A stretch of DNA of 64,000 nt from Evansella vedderi (GCF_030813435.1 NZ_JAUSUG010000005.1:62001-126000); one strand, 5' to 3'. Positions 19,031-28,739 are shown, counted from the stretch's first letter. Program-made: numbers and translations. Notes: generated from the letters alone by a model not told the origin.

Positions 19031-19203
19031 GAATGTGGATAACAGTAGCTGAATAATCGTCTAGCTTCATGCGCCATCGGCTCGAGAAAATTTCTGCCCG
19101 AATAAAAAGCAAAAAGCACTTTTTATCGGTCAGTGCATTTTCCGTTCGAATAGGCAACGCGCGCGTTGCCGCTTCGATAGGCAGGCACATTGCGCTTTTG
19201 TTC
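19031..19203 (+). repeat. Dispersed repeat family 2, long copy
   Basis: Starts GAATGTGGATAACAGTAG and ends CATTGCGCTTTTGTTC. Both ends recur, joined directly, at 31132-31168. Inside are an 18-nt perfect palindrome GGCAACGCGCGCGTTGCC (19153-19170) and an AAAAAGCAAAAAGCACTTTTT segment. Such GTGGATAAC...GCGCTTTTGTTC elements are widespread in Bacillaceae intergenic DNA. No gene is seen. Confidence 0.7.
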
Positions 19204-19307
19204 TTTTTTTATGGAATATGGGCTTTCACTTATAAAACAGGTCATACTAAACAAATAATGTTAAAGTACCCCCATATATAGATAAAGTCAAGCAGGTGAT
19301 AAAGGGA

Positions 19308-20225
19308 ATGGAAAATATACATCCAGACGAACGTTATAAGAAGGTCAAGTTAGGAGCATGGATTGGGATAATTGGAAATATTGTTCTGGCTGTTATTAAA
19401 GCGATTGTGGGGATGATGGCAAACAGCCGAGCATTAGTTGCAGATGCCGTTCACTCCGCTTCAGATGTGGTAGGTTCCGTTGCCGTTCTTATTGGAGTAA
19501 GGGCGGCTCAGCTTCCCCCTGACAGGGATCATCCATATGGGCACGGTAAAGCAGAGACAGTAACAGCAATTATTGTTGCGGTATTGCTGTTTATTGTAGG
19601 ATTAGAGATTGCCATAAATGCATTTAAAGCATTTTTTGAACCAATTGCAGTACCGGGTGTTGCAGCTATTTATGCTGTTATTTTTTCAATCATTATAAAA
19701 GAATTAATGTTTCGTTATAAAATATATTTGGGTAAAAAATATAAAAGTGATGCTTTAGTAACAGATGCATGGCATCACCGTTCAGATGTTTTTTCCTCTG
19801 TTGCAGCCCTTCTTGGGATCGGTGCTTCTATCACTGGGGGCTGGTTAGGTATTTCCTGGCTCGTATACGCTGACCCTGTTGCAGGAATCTTTGTAGCTAT
19901 TTTGATTATTAAAATGGCATGGAAGTTAGGAAGCGAATCGATACATAATACATTGGATCATGTCCTCCATGAAGAGGATACTAAAGAGATGTATAATACT
20001 GCGGCAAATGTAAAGGGTGTACTGAAGGTGGATGAGCTCTTAGCAAGAGAACATGGGCATTATGTTATTATTGATATTAAAGTTGCCGTTGATCCAACTA
20101 TTACGGTTAAGGAAGGACATGCAATTGGAAAAAAAGTTAAAGAAAAACTGATGGAGGATCAATATGTACAGGACGTAAGAGTACATATTAATCCATTTGG
20201 AGAAGAGGAGAGTGAAGGAAGTTGA
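19308..20225 (+). CDS. Cation diffusion facilitator (CDF) family exporter
   Basis: 305-residue metal/proton antiporter with six helices and a cytoplasmic C-terminal domain. The metal-site segments ALVADAVHSASDVVGS (helix II) and DAWHHRSDVFSSVAAL (helix V) are present, as is DHPYGHGKAETV. The family exports Zn2+, Mn2+, Fe2+ or Co2+; which metal cannot be told here. ATG 19308 has AGGTG 9 nt upstream. Its stop overlaps the lapA start by 4 nt. Confidence 0.88.
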   Translation: MENIHPDERYKKVKLGAWIGIIGNIVLAVIKAIVGMMANSRALVADAVHSASDVVGSVAVLIGVRAAQLPPDRDHPYGHGKAETVTAIIVAVLLFIVGLEIAINAFKAFFEPIAVPGVAAIYAVIFSIIIKELMFRYKIYLGKKYKSDALVTDAWHHRSDVFSSVAALLGIGASITGGWLGISWLVYADPVAGIFVAILIIKMAWKLGSESIHNTLDHVLHEEDTKEMYNTAANVKGVLKVDELLAREHGHYVIIDIKVAVDPTITVKEGHAIGKKVKEKLMEDQYVQDVRVHINPFGEEESEGS

Positions 20226-20566
20226 AAGGTCAATGGAACCTAATCATTGGGATCATCATTGCTATTATTATTGCTGTCTTTGCAGTTATTAACGTGGAAC
20301 CAGTAGAGGTTAATTATATATTTGGACAAAACGAATGGCCGTTAGTACTCATTATCCTTGGATCCGTTTTAATGGGCGGTGTCATTGTGGGGAGTGTTGG
20401 GATGTATAAAATATACCAACTTCAGCAAGAATTAAAACAAGTAAGGAAAAAGTTGGAGACATCAAGTATCAATGATAACAAAAATACTAAGGAAACTCCG
20501 GGAAATGAGGACAAACAGCTCGGAAATAATAGTAAAAAAGATCTTAAGAAGCAGGATTATAATTAA
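20222..20566 (+). CDS. LapA-family membrane protein (YrvD-like)
   Basis: 114-residue protein with two transmembrane helices (about 5-24 and 39-62) around VEPVEVNYIFGQNEWPLVL, then a charged coiled-coil tail (YQLQQELKQVRKKLE). This is the LapA (DUF1049) layout. The TTG start overlaps the upstream stop (TTGA). The position before recJ corresponds to yrvD of B. subtilis. Proteobacterial LapA helps lipopolysaccharide assembly, which cannot be its role in a Gram-positive; the function is unknown. Confidence 0.82.
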   Translation: MKGQWNLIIGIIIAIIIAVFAVINVEPVEVNYIFGQNEWPLVLIILGSVLMGGVIVGSVGMYKIYQLQQELKQVRKKLETSSINDNKNTKETPGNEDKQLGNNSKKDLKKQDYN

Positions 20567-20587
20567 TTTAGGATAGGACAAACATTG

Positions 20588-20636
20588 CCACCCCTTCTGA
20601 CCTTATGTATAATGATTTGGTCAGGGGTGGTTTTTT
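20588..20636 (+). terminator. Terminator abutting the recJ start codon
   Basis: CCACCCCTTCTGACC pairs with GGTCAGGGGTGG (one bulge), followed by TTTTTT (20631-20636). The next base is the A of the recJ ATG. The only possible recJ ribosome site, AGGGGTGG (20623-20630), is the 3-prime arm of this stem. Confidence 0.82.
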
Positions 20637-22982
20637 ATGTTACAGTCAAAAGCGCGCTGGAAGATTAATAAGGCAGATGAAGACAAAGTAAATGAACTTT
20701 CGGAGCAGTTAAATATATCAAAGATCGCTAGTAGATTTCTCATACAACGGGGGTTTACAAATGTAGACGACGCGCGAGATTTTTTACATACAGATGAATC
20801 GTCTGTACACGACCCATTTTTACTAAAGGATATGGAAAAGGCCATATCTCGCATAAAGGCTGGTATTGAATCTGGAGAAAATATTTTAGTATTCGGGGAT
20901 TATGATGCGGACGGTGTCACCAGTACATCCCTTTTGTATTTAACTTTAAGGGAGTTAGGTGCAAACGTTGGATATTATGTTCCAAATCGATTTACAGAGG
21001 GATATGGCCCAAATGAACAAGCATTTCGCCATGCGAAAGAGGAAAATGTCTCCTTAATTATTACAGTGGATACGGGGATTTCGGCAGTACATGAAGCAGA
21101 GGTTGCGAAAGAACTGGAAGTGGATCTGATTATAACTGATCATCACGAACCCCCGCCGCAAATACCAGATGCGTATGCAGTAATTAATCCTAAACAAGAG
21201 GATTGTTATTATCCTAATCCTAATTTAGCAGGTGTAGGCGTGGCTTTTAAGGTTGCCCATGCCCTATTAGACCGCTATCCACAGGAATATGTAGACCTTG
21301 TTGCCATGGGAACTATAGCTGACCTTGTTCCTTTAAAGGGAGAAAATAGATTCTTAGCTAAAGCGGGAATTCAGACCTTAATGGAGTATCAGCGTCCTGG
21401 TATAAAGGCTCTATTTGAACAGTGTGGCATTCAAGGACAGGAAATGTCAGAAGAACAAATTGGCTTTATGATTGGTCCCCGTTTAAATGCTGCAGGGCGC
21501 TTAGATTCAGCAGATCCTGCTATCCAACTCATCATCAGTGAAGATGAAATGGAAGCCTATGAACTCGCACTTATCATTGATGATTTAAACAAAGAGCGTC
21601 AGCAGATCGTCAATGATATGACAAAGGAAGCGGAAGAACAAGTTGATAGCTTCGATGAATTACCTCCTGTTCTTATAGTTGGAAAAGAGGATTGGAATGC
21701 TGGAGTAATTGGCATAGTGGCGAGTAGATTGGTAGAAAAATATTATCGACCAACCATTGTCTTAAGCATAAACTCCGATACAGGTCTAGCGAAAGGATCC
21801 GCCAGAAGTATAGAAGGCTTTGATATGTTCCAGTCTCTCTCCAAGTGCCGTGAATGGTTACCCCACTTTGGGGGGCATCCTATGGCAGCAGGTTTAACAA
21901 TGAAGATAGAACATATAGATTTATTGCAAAAAAAGTTAGGAGAAATCGCAGATGAAACGTTGTCAGAGGAGGATTGGCAGCGATCTCTATCTGTAGACTT
22001 ACCGGTTGAATTCAGTGAAATTTCCATTGAATCCATTGGAGAATTGCAAGCGATGGCACCATTTGGTGTTGGAAATCCAGCGCCAAAAGTTTTATTAGAG
22101 CAGGTGGAGTTCTCACTTATTAAAAAAATTGGAGCAAAGGAAGATCATTTAAAACTAGGACTTAAAAAGGGTGATGACATTCTAGATGGTATTGGATTCC
22201 GAATGGGGACATTACACAATGAACTATCTCCTTTAGCCTCTGCCTCCATTGTAGGTCAATTATCTATTAATGAGTGGAACGGCCATTGTAAACCACAAAT
22301 CATTATTGAAGATTTGAAAGTAGAGGAGTGGCAATTGTTCGACTTAAGGGGAGAGACTGATCCTATTAAAAAATTATTAGCTTATCAACATCTAGAGATG
22401 ACGGTTATTATTTTTCGGGAAGAAACAAAGAACTTTACTATCTCCGTTCCAGAGGGGTGGACGGTTATCCAGTATAGAAATTTAAATAGTTCTACCATAG
22501 ATTTGCATAATAAGAATCTTCTTTTCCTAGATTTACCTGAAAATAAGGAACAGATTATACAAATATTAGACGTAGAAAGGAAACCAAGTCGAATTTATAT
22601 ATCTTTTCTACACGAAAAAGATCATTTTTTCGAGATGCTTCCCACAAGAGAACATTTTAAGTGGTTCTATGCTTTTATCTACAAAAGGAAGACATTTGAT
22701 ATGAACCGCCATGCTATTGATTTAGCGAAGCATAAAGGGTGGACAGTTGATGCCGTGCATTTTATTAGTCAGGTGTTTTTTGATTTAGGTTTTGTTAAAA
22801 TAGACAATGGAATTGTAACCTTGGTAGAAAATCCGGCAAAGAAGGATTTGACCGACTCATTAACCTACCGACAACGGATTGAACAGTCTGAATTGGAAAA
22901 TGAATTAATTTATTCTTCCTATGAGGACGTCAAAGAATGGTTTTCCAAGATGATGAAAGAAAAAGCACTAGTTGAGCATTAA
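20637..22982 (+). CDS. recJ: Single-stranded-DNA-specific exonuclease RecJ
   Basis: 781-residue 5-prime to 3-prime single-strand exonuclease used in recombination and repair. The DHH phosphoesterase motifs are visible: VFGDYDADGVTST (D88, D90, D92), TVDTGI, ITDHHEPPP (D168-H169-H170), and in the DHHA1 half GSARSIEGF and FGGHPMAAGL. A Bacillus-type C-terminal extension follows (about 560-781). The ATG lies directly after a terminator, and its ribosome site is part of that hairpin. apt and relA follow, as in B. subtilis. Confidence 0.94.
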   Translation: MLQSKARWKINKADEDKVNELSEQLNISKIASRFLIQRGFTNVDDARDFLHTDESSVHDPFLLKDMEKAISRIKAGIESGENILVFGDYDADGVTSTSLLYLTLRELGANVGYYVPNRFTEGYGPNEQAFRHAKEENVSLIITVDTGISAVHEAEVAKELEVDLIITDHHEPPPQIPDAYAVINPKQEDCYYPNPNLAGVGVAFKVAHALLDRYPQEYVDLVAMGTIADLVPLKGENRFLAKAGIQTLMEYQRPGIKALFEQCGIQGQEMSEEQIGFMIGPRLNAAGRLDSADPAIQLIISEDEMEAYELALIIDDLNKERQQIVNDMTKEAEEQVDSFDELPPVLIVGKEDWNAGVIGIVASRLVEKYYRPTIVLSINSDTGLAKGSARSIEGFDMFQSLSKCREWLPHFGGHPMAAGLTMKIEHIDLLQKKLGEIADETLSEEDWQRSLSVDLPVEFSEISIESIGELQAMAPFGVGNPAPKVLLEQVEFSLIKKIGAKEDHLKLGLKKGDDILDGIGFRMGTLHNELSPLASASIVGQLSINEWNGHCKPQIIIEDLKVEEWQLFDLRGETDPIKKLLAYQHLEMTVIIFREETKNFTISVPEGWTVIQYRNLNSSTIDLHNKNLLFLDLPENKEQIIQILDVERKPSRIYISFLHEKDHFFEMLPTREHFKWFYAFIYKRKTFDMNRHAIDLAKHKGWTVDAVHFISQVFFDLGFVKIDNGIVTLVENPAKKDLTDSLTYRQRIEQSELENELIYSSYEDVKEWFSKMMKEKALVEH

Positions 22983-22998
22983 ACATGAATAGAGGGTG

Positions 22999-23159
22999 AC
23001 TCAAAAGTTTACCTTATTATACGAAAACTATGGCTTTAATACATTGCTTATTTTCAATCGGGTTGATTGAAGCGAGTGCCTGAAACGTAAATCAATTTCC
23101 AAATTTAGCACAGAAAAAAATAGTTTTCATATATCGTGGGTCTGTAAAGACATAGGAGA
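22999..23159 (+). repeat. Dispersed repeat family 3, copy A
   Basis: Gene-free 160-bp segment between recJ and apt that matches 53314-53459 along its length. Shared blocks include CCAAATTTAGCACAG followed by an A-run and AGTTTTCAT, TATCGTG, a TTGATTGAAGCG-like block and a GACATAGGAG-like end. There is no transposase, and no inverted ends are obvious. Confidence 0.72.
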
Positions 23160-23233
23160 TGAGTCATCCACATCATACATATTTCTTTAGGTTTATGAGT
23201 AAACGAATAAAAGGCAAAACTAGGAGGATTAAC

Positions 23234-23746
23234 ATGGATTACAAACAGTATATTACCGTAGTACCCGACTTCCCAAAAGAAGGAATTAAGTTTAAAGACA
23301 TTACAACCTTAATGGAGAATGGTGAAGTTTATAAGAAGGCTATTGATGAAATGGCGGATTTTGCAAAGGAAAAAGAGATCGATGTTGTAGTAGGACCTGA
23401 AGCCCGAGGCTTTGTAGTTGGATGCCCGATTGCCTATGCATTAGGTGTTGGTTTCGTACCAGTTAGAAAAGCGGGGAAATTACCTAGAGAGGTGATTGAA
23501 ATTGATTATGGTTTAGAATATGGCAAGGATTCCTTAAATCTCCACAAGGATTCTATTAAACCAGGGCAAAAGGTGTTAATAACAGACGATTTATTAGCTA
23601 CTGGCGGTACCATTGAAGCAACAATCCAAATGGTAGAAAAATTAGGCGGAGTTGTGGCAGGAATTGTATTTATGATCGAGCTAAGCTACCTTGATGGCCG
23701 TGATAAATTGAAGCAGTACGATGTGTTCTCTTTAATGACGTATTAA
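23234..23746 (+). CDS. apt: Adenine phosphoribosyltransferase
   Basis: 170-residue purine salvage enzyme making AMP from adenine and PRPP. The type I phosphoribosyltransferase motif [13 protein letters not shown] (about 118-130) binds PRPP; the family start [19 protein letters not shown] and [10 protein letters not shown] are also present. ATG 23234 has AGGAGG (23222-23227); the frame extends upstream to 23159 but that part has no family match. It is followed by a terminator. Confidence 0.95.
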   Translation: MDYKQYITVVPDFPKEGIKFKDITTLMENGEVYKKAIDEMADFAKEKEIDVVVGPEARGFVVGCPIAYALGVGFVPVRKAGKLPREVIEIDYGLEYGKDSLNLHKDSIKPGQKVLITDDLLATGGTIEATIQMVEKLGGVVAGIVFMIELSYLDGRDKLKQYDVFSLMTY

Positions 23747-23753
23747 TATGATA

Positions 23754-23784
23754 CCCCAGGTAGAGAGTCTCTCCTGGGGATTTT
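23754..23784 (+). terminator. Terminator after apt
   Basis: CCCCAGG / CCTGGGG with inner AGAGA/TCTCT, then ATTTT. Confidence 0.85.
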
Positions 23785-23891
23785 AGTGTCCACAAGTAAG
23801 AACACTTAGAGTAAACTCCACGCAAATAATAGACATTCCTAGAATAGGAAAAAACATCTATATTTATCCTTCATTAATTTCTTCATAACAT

Positions 23892-23920
23892 TTGCTAACA
23901 AAGAATTTCTGTAATATACT
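23892..23920 (+). promoter_or_regulatory. Candidate promoter for relA
   Basis: TTGCTA, 17 nt, TATACT, giving a start near 23927 and a leader of about 160 nt before relA. The leader contains the terminator-like hairpin at 23966. The rest of the 340-nt gap shows nothing else recognisable. Confidence 0.45.
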
Positions 23921-23965
23921 AATTTCATTATGCTTTTCTGAAAAATATGTTATTATTAAATGAAA

Positions 23966-23994
23966 GTCTTTTCTACGGAAGAGACCCTTTTTTT
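23966..23994 (+). terminator. UNCG-type hairpin with T-run in the relA leader
   Basis: GTCTTTTC (23966-23973) pairs with GAAGAGAC (23978-23985) with one G-U, closed by the tetraloop C(TACG)G, and is followed by CCCTTTTTTT. It lies about 90 nt before the relA start and after the promoter candidate, so it may be an attenuator. Confidence 0.65.
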
Positions 23995-24086
23995 ATAAAG
24001 ATATTCGACAAAATTTTCATCATTTTCAATGAAGATAAATTATACTATAGTAAGAAAGAAATTAGACGGGATATTAAGGTGATTCC

Positions 24087-26267
24087 ATGACTAGTGAACA
24101 AGTATTAGAAAAGGCAAGTGAATATCTATCTGAAAAAGATGTGGCTTTCTTAAAGAAAGCATATGAAGTAGCGGAGCATGCCCACCGGGAGCAATTTCGA
24201 AAGTCGGGGGAGCCGTATATTTGGCATCCAGTTCAAGTGGCAGGAATTCTTGTTGACTTAGGAATGGATCCAAATACGGTAGCAGCTGCGTTTCTTCATG
24301 ATGTCGTGGAAGACACAAACGTTTCTTTATCTGAAATCGAAGAGGAATTTGGAAATGAAGTAGCCATGCTCGTTGACGGAGTTACAAAGCTAGGGAAAAT
24401 TAAATATAAATCAAAGGAAGAGCAACAAGCTGAGAATCACAGGAAAATGTTTGTGGCTATGGCAAAGGACATTAGGGTTATTTTAATCAAACTAGCAGAC
24501 CGTCTGCATAACATGAGGACCCTTAAGCATCTTCCACCTGAAAAACAACGTAGAATCGCAAACGAAACATTAGAAATCTTTGCACCGCTAGCTCACCGTC
24601 TAGGTATCTCAAAAATTAAATGGGAGCTAGAAGATACAGCGCTACGCTACTTAAATCCGCAGCAGTATTATAGAATTGTAAATTTAATGAAAAAGAAACG
24701 TGCAGAACGTGAAGAGTATATTGAAGAAGTACAGCAAAAAATTCGCGAACGCTTAGAGTCGGTAAATGTAAAAGCAGAGATTCATGGCCGAGCGAAACAT
24801 ATTTACAGTATTTATCGTAAAATGGCCTTGCAAAATAAACAGTTTAATGAAATATACGATCTATTAGCAGTACGAATCATTGTAGAAAGTATTAAAGACT
24901 GTTACGCCGTACTAGGAATCATTCACACCCATTGGAAGCCCATGCCTGGTAGATTTAAGGATTATATTGCCATGCCGAAAGCCAACATGTATCAATCCTT
25001 GCATACTACCGTTATTGGTCCAAAGGGTGACCCATTAGAAGTGCAAATCCGCTCGGAGGATATGCATAAGGTAGCAGAATTCGGGGTAGCTGCCCACTGG
25101 GCTTATAAAGAAGGCAGGACGGTGAAAAACGCCGAGTCTTTGGAGACGAAAATGTCTTGGTTTAGGGAAATTCTTGAGTGGCAGAATGATACAAACGATG
25201 CGCAAGAATTTATGGAATCACTAAAGATTGACCTATTCTCCGATATGGTCTTTGTGTTTACACCAAAAGGTGACGTAATCGAACTACCAAAGGGTTCTGT
25301 ACCGCTTGATTTTGCTTTCCGTATCCATACAGAGGTAGGAAGCAGATGTATTGGAGCAAAAGTAAACGGTAAAATGGTGCCTTTAGACCATAGGCTGCAA
25401 ACAGGAGATATTGTAGAAGTCCTTACGTCTAAACATTCTTACGGACCTAGTCAAGATTGGTTAAAAATTACCCAAAGCTCTCATGCAAAAAATAAAATTC
25501 GTCAATGGTTCAAGAAGGAGCGACGGGAGGAAAATGTAGAAAAAGGCCGTGAAATGATTGAAAAGGAAATAGAGAAAAAGGGCTATTCCTTAAAAGAGGT
25601 AATGAAGGCGGAAAATATCGAAAGAGTGGCCAATAAATTCAACTTTACTGGTGAAGAGGATATGTATGCTGCCGTTGGTTACGGTGGGATTACTGCTGCT
25701 CAGATCGTAACACGACTAACCGATACTATTAGAAAGCAACAAGATGAAATACAAGAGAACTTACCCTTAAAAGAAGCGGTTCAGGAGCTAAAGACCTTTG
25801 ATACTACGAAGAAAACTAGCGTAGGAGTAAGGGTAAAGGGGATTGATAACCTACTCATTCGTCTATCACGTTGCTGCAATCCTGTACCTGGAGACGACAT
25901 TGTGGGTTATATTACAAAGGGACGTGGAGTGTCTATTCACCGCAGTGATTGCCCAAATATTAATACAGAAGAGGCACAAACTCGCCTGCTGCCTGTGGAA
26001 TGGGAAGGGGATATCCAACATTCGAAGAACTACAATGTGGATATTGAAATCTCCGGCTTTGACCGTCGAGGGTTATTGAACGAAGTTTTGCAAGCGGTAG
26101 CGGAAACGAAAACAAATATAAATGCAGTGTCCGGCCGCTCCGATAAAAATAAAATGGCAACTATCCATATGACAATATCTATTCAAAATGTCGCCCATTT
26201 GCAAAGAGTGGTGGAACGTATTAAACAAATCTCCGATATATACTCTGTACGTCGGATTATGCATTAA
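24087..26267 (+). CDS. relA: Bifunctional (p)ppGpp synthetase/hydrolase Rel
   Basis: 726-residue long Rel/SpoT homologue controlling the stringent response. Domains in order: HD hydrolase with the HDVVEDT motif (H71-D72), synthetase (KDYIAMPKANMYQSLHTTV near 290-310, with the RFKDY loop), TGS (about 390-450), zinc-finger-like region with the CC pair (LSRCCNPVPGDDIVGY), and a C-terminal ACT domain (about 650-726). The hydrolase residues are intact, so both activities are expected. dtd follows after 19 nt. Confidence 0.96.
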   Translation: MTSEQVLEKASEYLSEKDVAFLKKAYEVAEHAHREQFRKSGEPYIWHPVQVAGILVDLGMDPNTVAAAFLHDVVEDTNVSLSEIEEEFGNEVAMLVDGVTKLGKIKYKSKEEQQAENHRKMFVAMAKDIRVILIKLADRLHNMRTLKHLPPEKQRRIANETLEIFAPLAHRLGISKIKWELEDTALRYLNPQQYYRIVNLMKKKRAEREEYIEEVQQKIRERLESVNVKAEIHGRAKHIYSIYRKMALQNKQFNEIYDLLAVRIIVESIKDCYAVLGIIHTHWKPMPGRFKDYIAMPKANMYQSLHTTVIGPKGDPLEVQIRSEDMHKVAEFGVAAHWAYKEGRTVKNAESLETKMSWFREILEWQNDTNDAQEFMESLKIDLFSDMVFVFTPKGDVIELPKGSVPLDFAFRIHTEVGSRCIGAKVNGKMVPLDHRLQTGDIVEVLTSKHSYGPSQDWLKITQSSHAKNKIRQWFKKERREENVEKGREMIEKEIEKKGYSLKEVMKAENIERVANKFNFTGEEDMYAAVGYGGITAAQIVTRLTDTIRKQQDEIQENLPLKEAVQELKTFDTTKKTSVGVRVKGIDNLLIRLSRCCNPVPGDDIVGYITKGRGVSIHRSDCPNINTEEAQTRLLPVEWEGDIQHSKNYNVDIEISGFDRRGLLNEVLQAVAETKTNINAVSGRSDKNKMATIHMTISIQNVAHLQRVVERIKQISDIYSVRRIMH

Positions 26268-26286
26268 AGCTTGAAAGAGGGATTAT

Positions 26287-26739
26287 ATGCGTGTTGTTGT
26301 TCAACGCTCGTTAGGAGCAAAAGTAACAGTTTCTGGAGAAACAGTTGGAGAAATAGATCACGGTCTTGTTCTATTAGTTGGTCTCACTCATGATGATACA
26401 GAAAAGGATGTTAAATTTATTGCAGAAAAAGTTGCTAATCTCCGTATTTTTGAAGATGATAATGATAAGTTGAATCTTTCCGTAAAAGATGCGGAAGGGC
26501 AAATTTTATCCATTTCACAATTTACCTTATACGGGGACTGTCGTAAAGGAAGGCGTCCTAATTTCATGAACGCAGCTAAGCCGGAGCAAGCGGAAAAGCT
26601 CTATAACATGTTTAATGAGGAATTGCGCAAGCAAAACTTAACGGTGGAGACAGGAGTTTTTGGTGAAATGATGGATGTATCCTTCACAAACCACGGCCCC
26701 GTGACACTCATTGTAGAAAGTAATGAAAATAAAAAATAA
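26287..26739 (+). CDS. dtd: D-aminoacyl-tRNA deacylase
   Basis: 150-residue homodimeric proofreading enzyme that removes D-amino acids (and glycine from tRNA-Ala) from tRNA. The motif [17 protein letters not shown] (about 79-95) and the C-terminal NHGPVTL (Gly-cis-Pro region) are intact. A ribosome site GAAAGAGGG precedes the ATG. It probably shares a transcript with relA. Confidence 0.95.
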   Translation: MRVVVQRSLGAKVTVSGETVGEIDHGLVLLVGLTHDDTEKDVKFIAEKVANLRIFEDDNDKLNLSVKDAEGQILSISQFTLYGDCRKGRRPNFMNAAKPEQAEKLYNMFNEELRKQNLTVETGVFGEMMDVSFTNHGPVTLIVESNENKK

Positions 26740-26811
26740 TTTTTTCGTACAAATAGGAGTAACCTCCATCTTTTTCGGTCAAACTGATAGAAAAAGTGGA
26801 GGGAATCATCT

Positions 26812-26988
26812 ATGCGTTCCAGTCATCAACAAGCACGATTTACTAGCCCTAATTCTAGGTTATTGGGGGTCAACCTCCATCGATTTACAGAAATCGAAGA
26901 AAATGCAGATAGCTATGAAATTGCAACAGAATTTGGTTTATCTTTAAGGGAAGTTAAGTCTTTAAAAAAACGTATCGAGCGTAACTAA
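26812..26988 (+). CDS. Small HTH-like protein (YrzK-like)
   Basis: 58-codon frame with a strong ribosome site TGGAGGG (26797-26803) 8 nt before its ATG. The second half (SYEIATEFGLSLREVKSLKK) resembles the helix-turn-helix of sigma-70 region 4. Small proteins of this type, sometimes annotated as RNA polymerase sigma-70-like, lie between dtd and hisS in Bacillus (yrzK position). No function is established. Confidence 0.7.
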   Translation: MRSSHQQARFTSPNSRLLGVNLHRFTEIEENADSYEIATEFGLSLREVKSLKKRIERN

Positions 26989-27010
26989 ATGAAATTCTTC
27001 TCCAAAAAGG

Positions 27011-27039
27011 TTGACAGGATTCTTGACAATGCGTATGAT
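27011..27039 (+). promoter_or_regulatory. SigmaA promoter of the hisS-aspS T-box leader
   Basis: TTGACA (27011-27016), exactly 17 nt, TATGAT (27034-27039). The start is expected near 27046. Confidence 0.8.
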
Positions 27040-27045
27040 AAAAAA

Positions 27046-27326
27046 AACTTCATTTCACGACACAAACCAATGAGGGAGAATAGTAGTGAAGCTTCCCCAT
27101 GATCAGAGAGAAAGTGCCTTTGGCTGAAAGCACTTTTACATGGACCTTCATGAATGAACACTCCTTAGGTATCTCTCTGAAAGAGTTAGTCTTTATTAGG
27201 AGAGATCGTATAATCAGGCGTTAACTGATAAAGAGGAAGCTCCTCTTTAAAGAGAGCTTCAACTAGGGTGGTACCACGGGATTCAAACTCTCGTCCCTGA
27301 CAGTGTTCAGGGGCGGGAGTTTTTTG
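27046..27326 (+). promoter_or_regulatory. T-box riboswitch, His-specific
   Basis: Leader RNA that senses uncharged tRNA. The T-box sequence AGGGTGGTACCACGG (27265-27279) forms the antiterminator. The competing terminator is ACTCTCGTCCCTGA / TCAGGGGCGGGAGT with a T-run (27286-27326). In Stem I the specifier is readable as CAC (27159-27161) in the context GAA-CAC-TCC, i.e. histidine. It controls hisS and, by position, aspS. The remaining 120 nt to hisS hold only its ribosome site. Confidence 0.93.
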
Positions 27327-27447
27327 TGTTTTATAAAAGTATAACTCTTGATATTCAATTACAAGATTTATTACATATTAAAAAACAACGAATGAATGTA
27401 ACCAACTTTTTTACATAATAGTGTTGGATAATGAGGAGGAAATGGTT

Positions 27448-28725
27448 ATGAGCTTTAAAATTCCGAGAGGGACGCAGGATATCTTGCCAGAACAGTCTGC
27501 AAAGTGGCAATACATAGAGCAGAAGGCCCAGGATTTGTGCAGGCGATACAATTATAAGGAGATACGTACTCCAATCTTTGAGCAAACGGAGCTGTTTGCC
27601 CGTGGAGTAGGTGATACGACGGATATTGTCCAAAAAGAAATGTACACATTTGAAGATCGGGGTGGAAGAAGCTTAACATTACGACCAGAAGGGACGGCGT
27701 CTACTGTACGTTCCTTTGTAGAGAACAAAATGTATGGTCTTCCCGATCAGCCTGTTAAACTCTATTATATTGGTCCAATGTTTCGGTATGAGAGGCCTCA
27801 ATCGGGTAGAATGCGCCAGTTCGTTCAATTTGGAGTAGAGGCTATGGGAAGCGACAACCCTGCCATTGATGCAGAAGTTATCGGGCTTGTAATGGACTTT
27901 TATAAGGAATTAGGCTTGAAGAATTTAAAGCTAGTTATTAATAGCTTAGGTGACAAGGAAAGCAGAAACAGTCACCGGCAAGCTCTAATCAAGCACTTTC
28001 AGCCAAGAATTTCAGAGTTTTGCAGTGACTGTCAAAAACGCTTAGACAAAAATCCATTACGAATTTTGGATTGTAAACAGGATAAGAACCATGAATTAAT
28101 GGAAACTGCCCCATCTATTCTCGATTATCTAAATGAAGAATCAAAAGATTACTTTAAAAAGGTCCAGGAGTTTTTAACACAAATGGGAATATCTTTTGAA
28201 GTAGATGCTACCCTTGTGAGGGGGCTGGATTATTATAATAATACTGCCTTTGAAGTGATGATAGATGGGGAAGGCTTTGGGGCTATTACGACCCTTTGTG
28301 GCGGGGGAAGATATAATGGTTTGGTAGAAGAGATCGGTGGTCCAACGACTCCTGGAATTGGATTTGCCCTTAGCATTGAACGGTTACTCATGGCTTTGGA
28401 AACACAGGGAATTTCTTTGCCGGTACAAGAAGGTTTAGATGCCTATTTAATTGTCATGGGGGATGAACCGAAACAATTGGCCCCGAAACTGCTACATGAT
28501 TTGCGGTCCAACGGTTTGACTGTGGATACGGATTATTTAAATAAAAAGATGAAGGGGCAAATAAAAGCGGCAGACCGGCTTGGTGCAGCCTTTGCCATCA
28601 TTTTAGGGGAAGATGAGATTGCTAATAATGAAGTCGTCATAAAAACATTGGCAACAGGTCATCAAGAGTCAGTTACTTTAGATAATATAACAAACTACAT
28701 TCAATCAAAACTAGAGGAGATATAG
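27448..28725 (+). CDS. hisS: Histidine-tRNA ligase
   Basis: 425-residue class II synthetase. [11 protein letters not shown] begins the catalytic domain; motif 2 [20 protein letters not shown], the histidine-specific blocks [15 protein letters not shown] and [17 protein letters not shown], and motif 3 [12 protein letters not shown] are all present, followed by the anticodon-binding domain (about 325-425). ATG 27448 is chosen because AGGAGG (27434-27439) is 8 nt upstream. It is regulated by the T-box above and followed after 14 nt by aspS. Confidence 0.96.
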   Translation: MSFKIPRGTQDILPEQSAKWQYIEQKAQDLCRRYNYKEIRTPIFEQTELFARGVGDTTDIVQKEMYTFEDRGGRSLTLRPEGTASTVRSFVENKMYGLPDQPVKLYYIGPMFRYERPQSGRMRQFVQFGVEAMGSDNPAIDAEVIGLVMDFYKELGLKNLKLVINSLGDKESRNSHRQALIKHFQPRISEFCSDCQKRLDKNPLRILDCKQDKNHELMETAPSILDYLNEESKDYFKKVQEFLTQMGISFEVDATLVRGLDYYNNTAFEVMIDGEGFGAITTLCGGGRYNGLVEEIGGPTTPGIGFALSIERLLMALETQGISLPVQEGLDAYLIVMGDEPKQLAPKLLHDLRSNGLTVDTDYLNKKMKGQIKAADRLGAAFAIILGEDEIANNEVVIKTLATGHQESVTLDNITNYIQSKLEEI

Positions 28726-28739
28726 AAAGGGGTATACTA

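Noticed and set aside
23159-23233. N-terminal extension of apt by 25 codons
   Set aside because: It lies in repeat DNA and lacks a ribosome site, whereas ATG 23234 has AGGAGG and gives the normal 170 residues.
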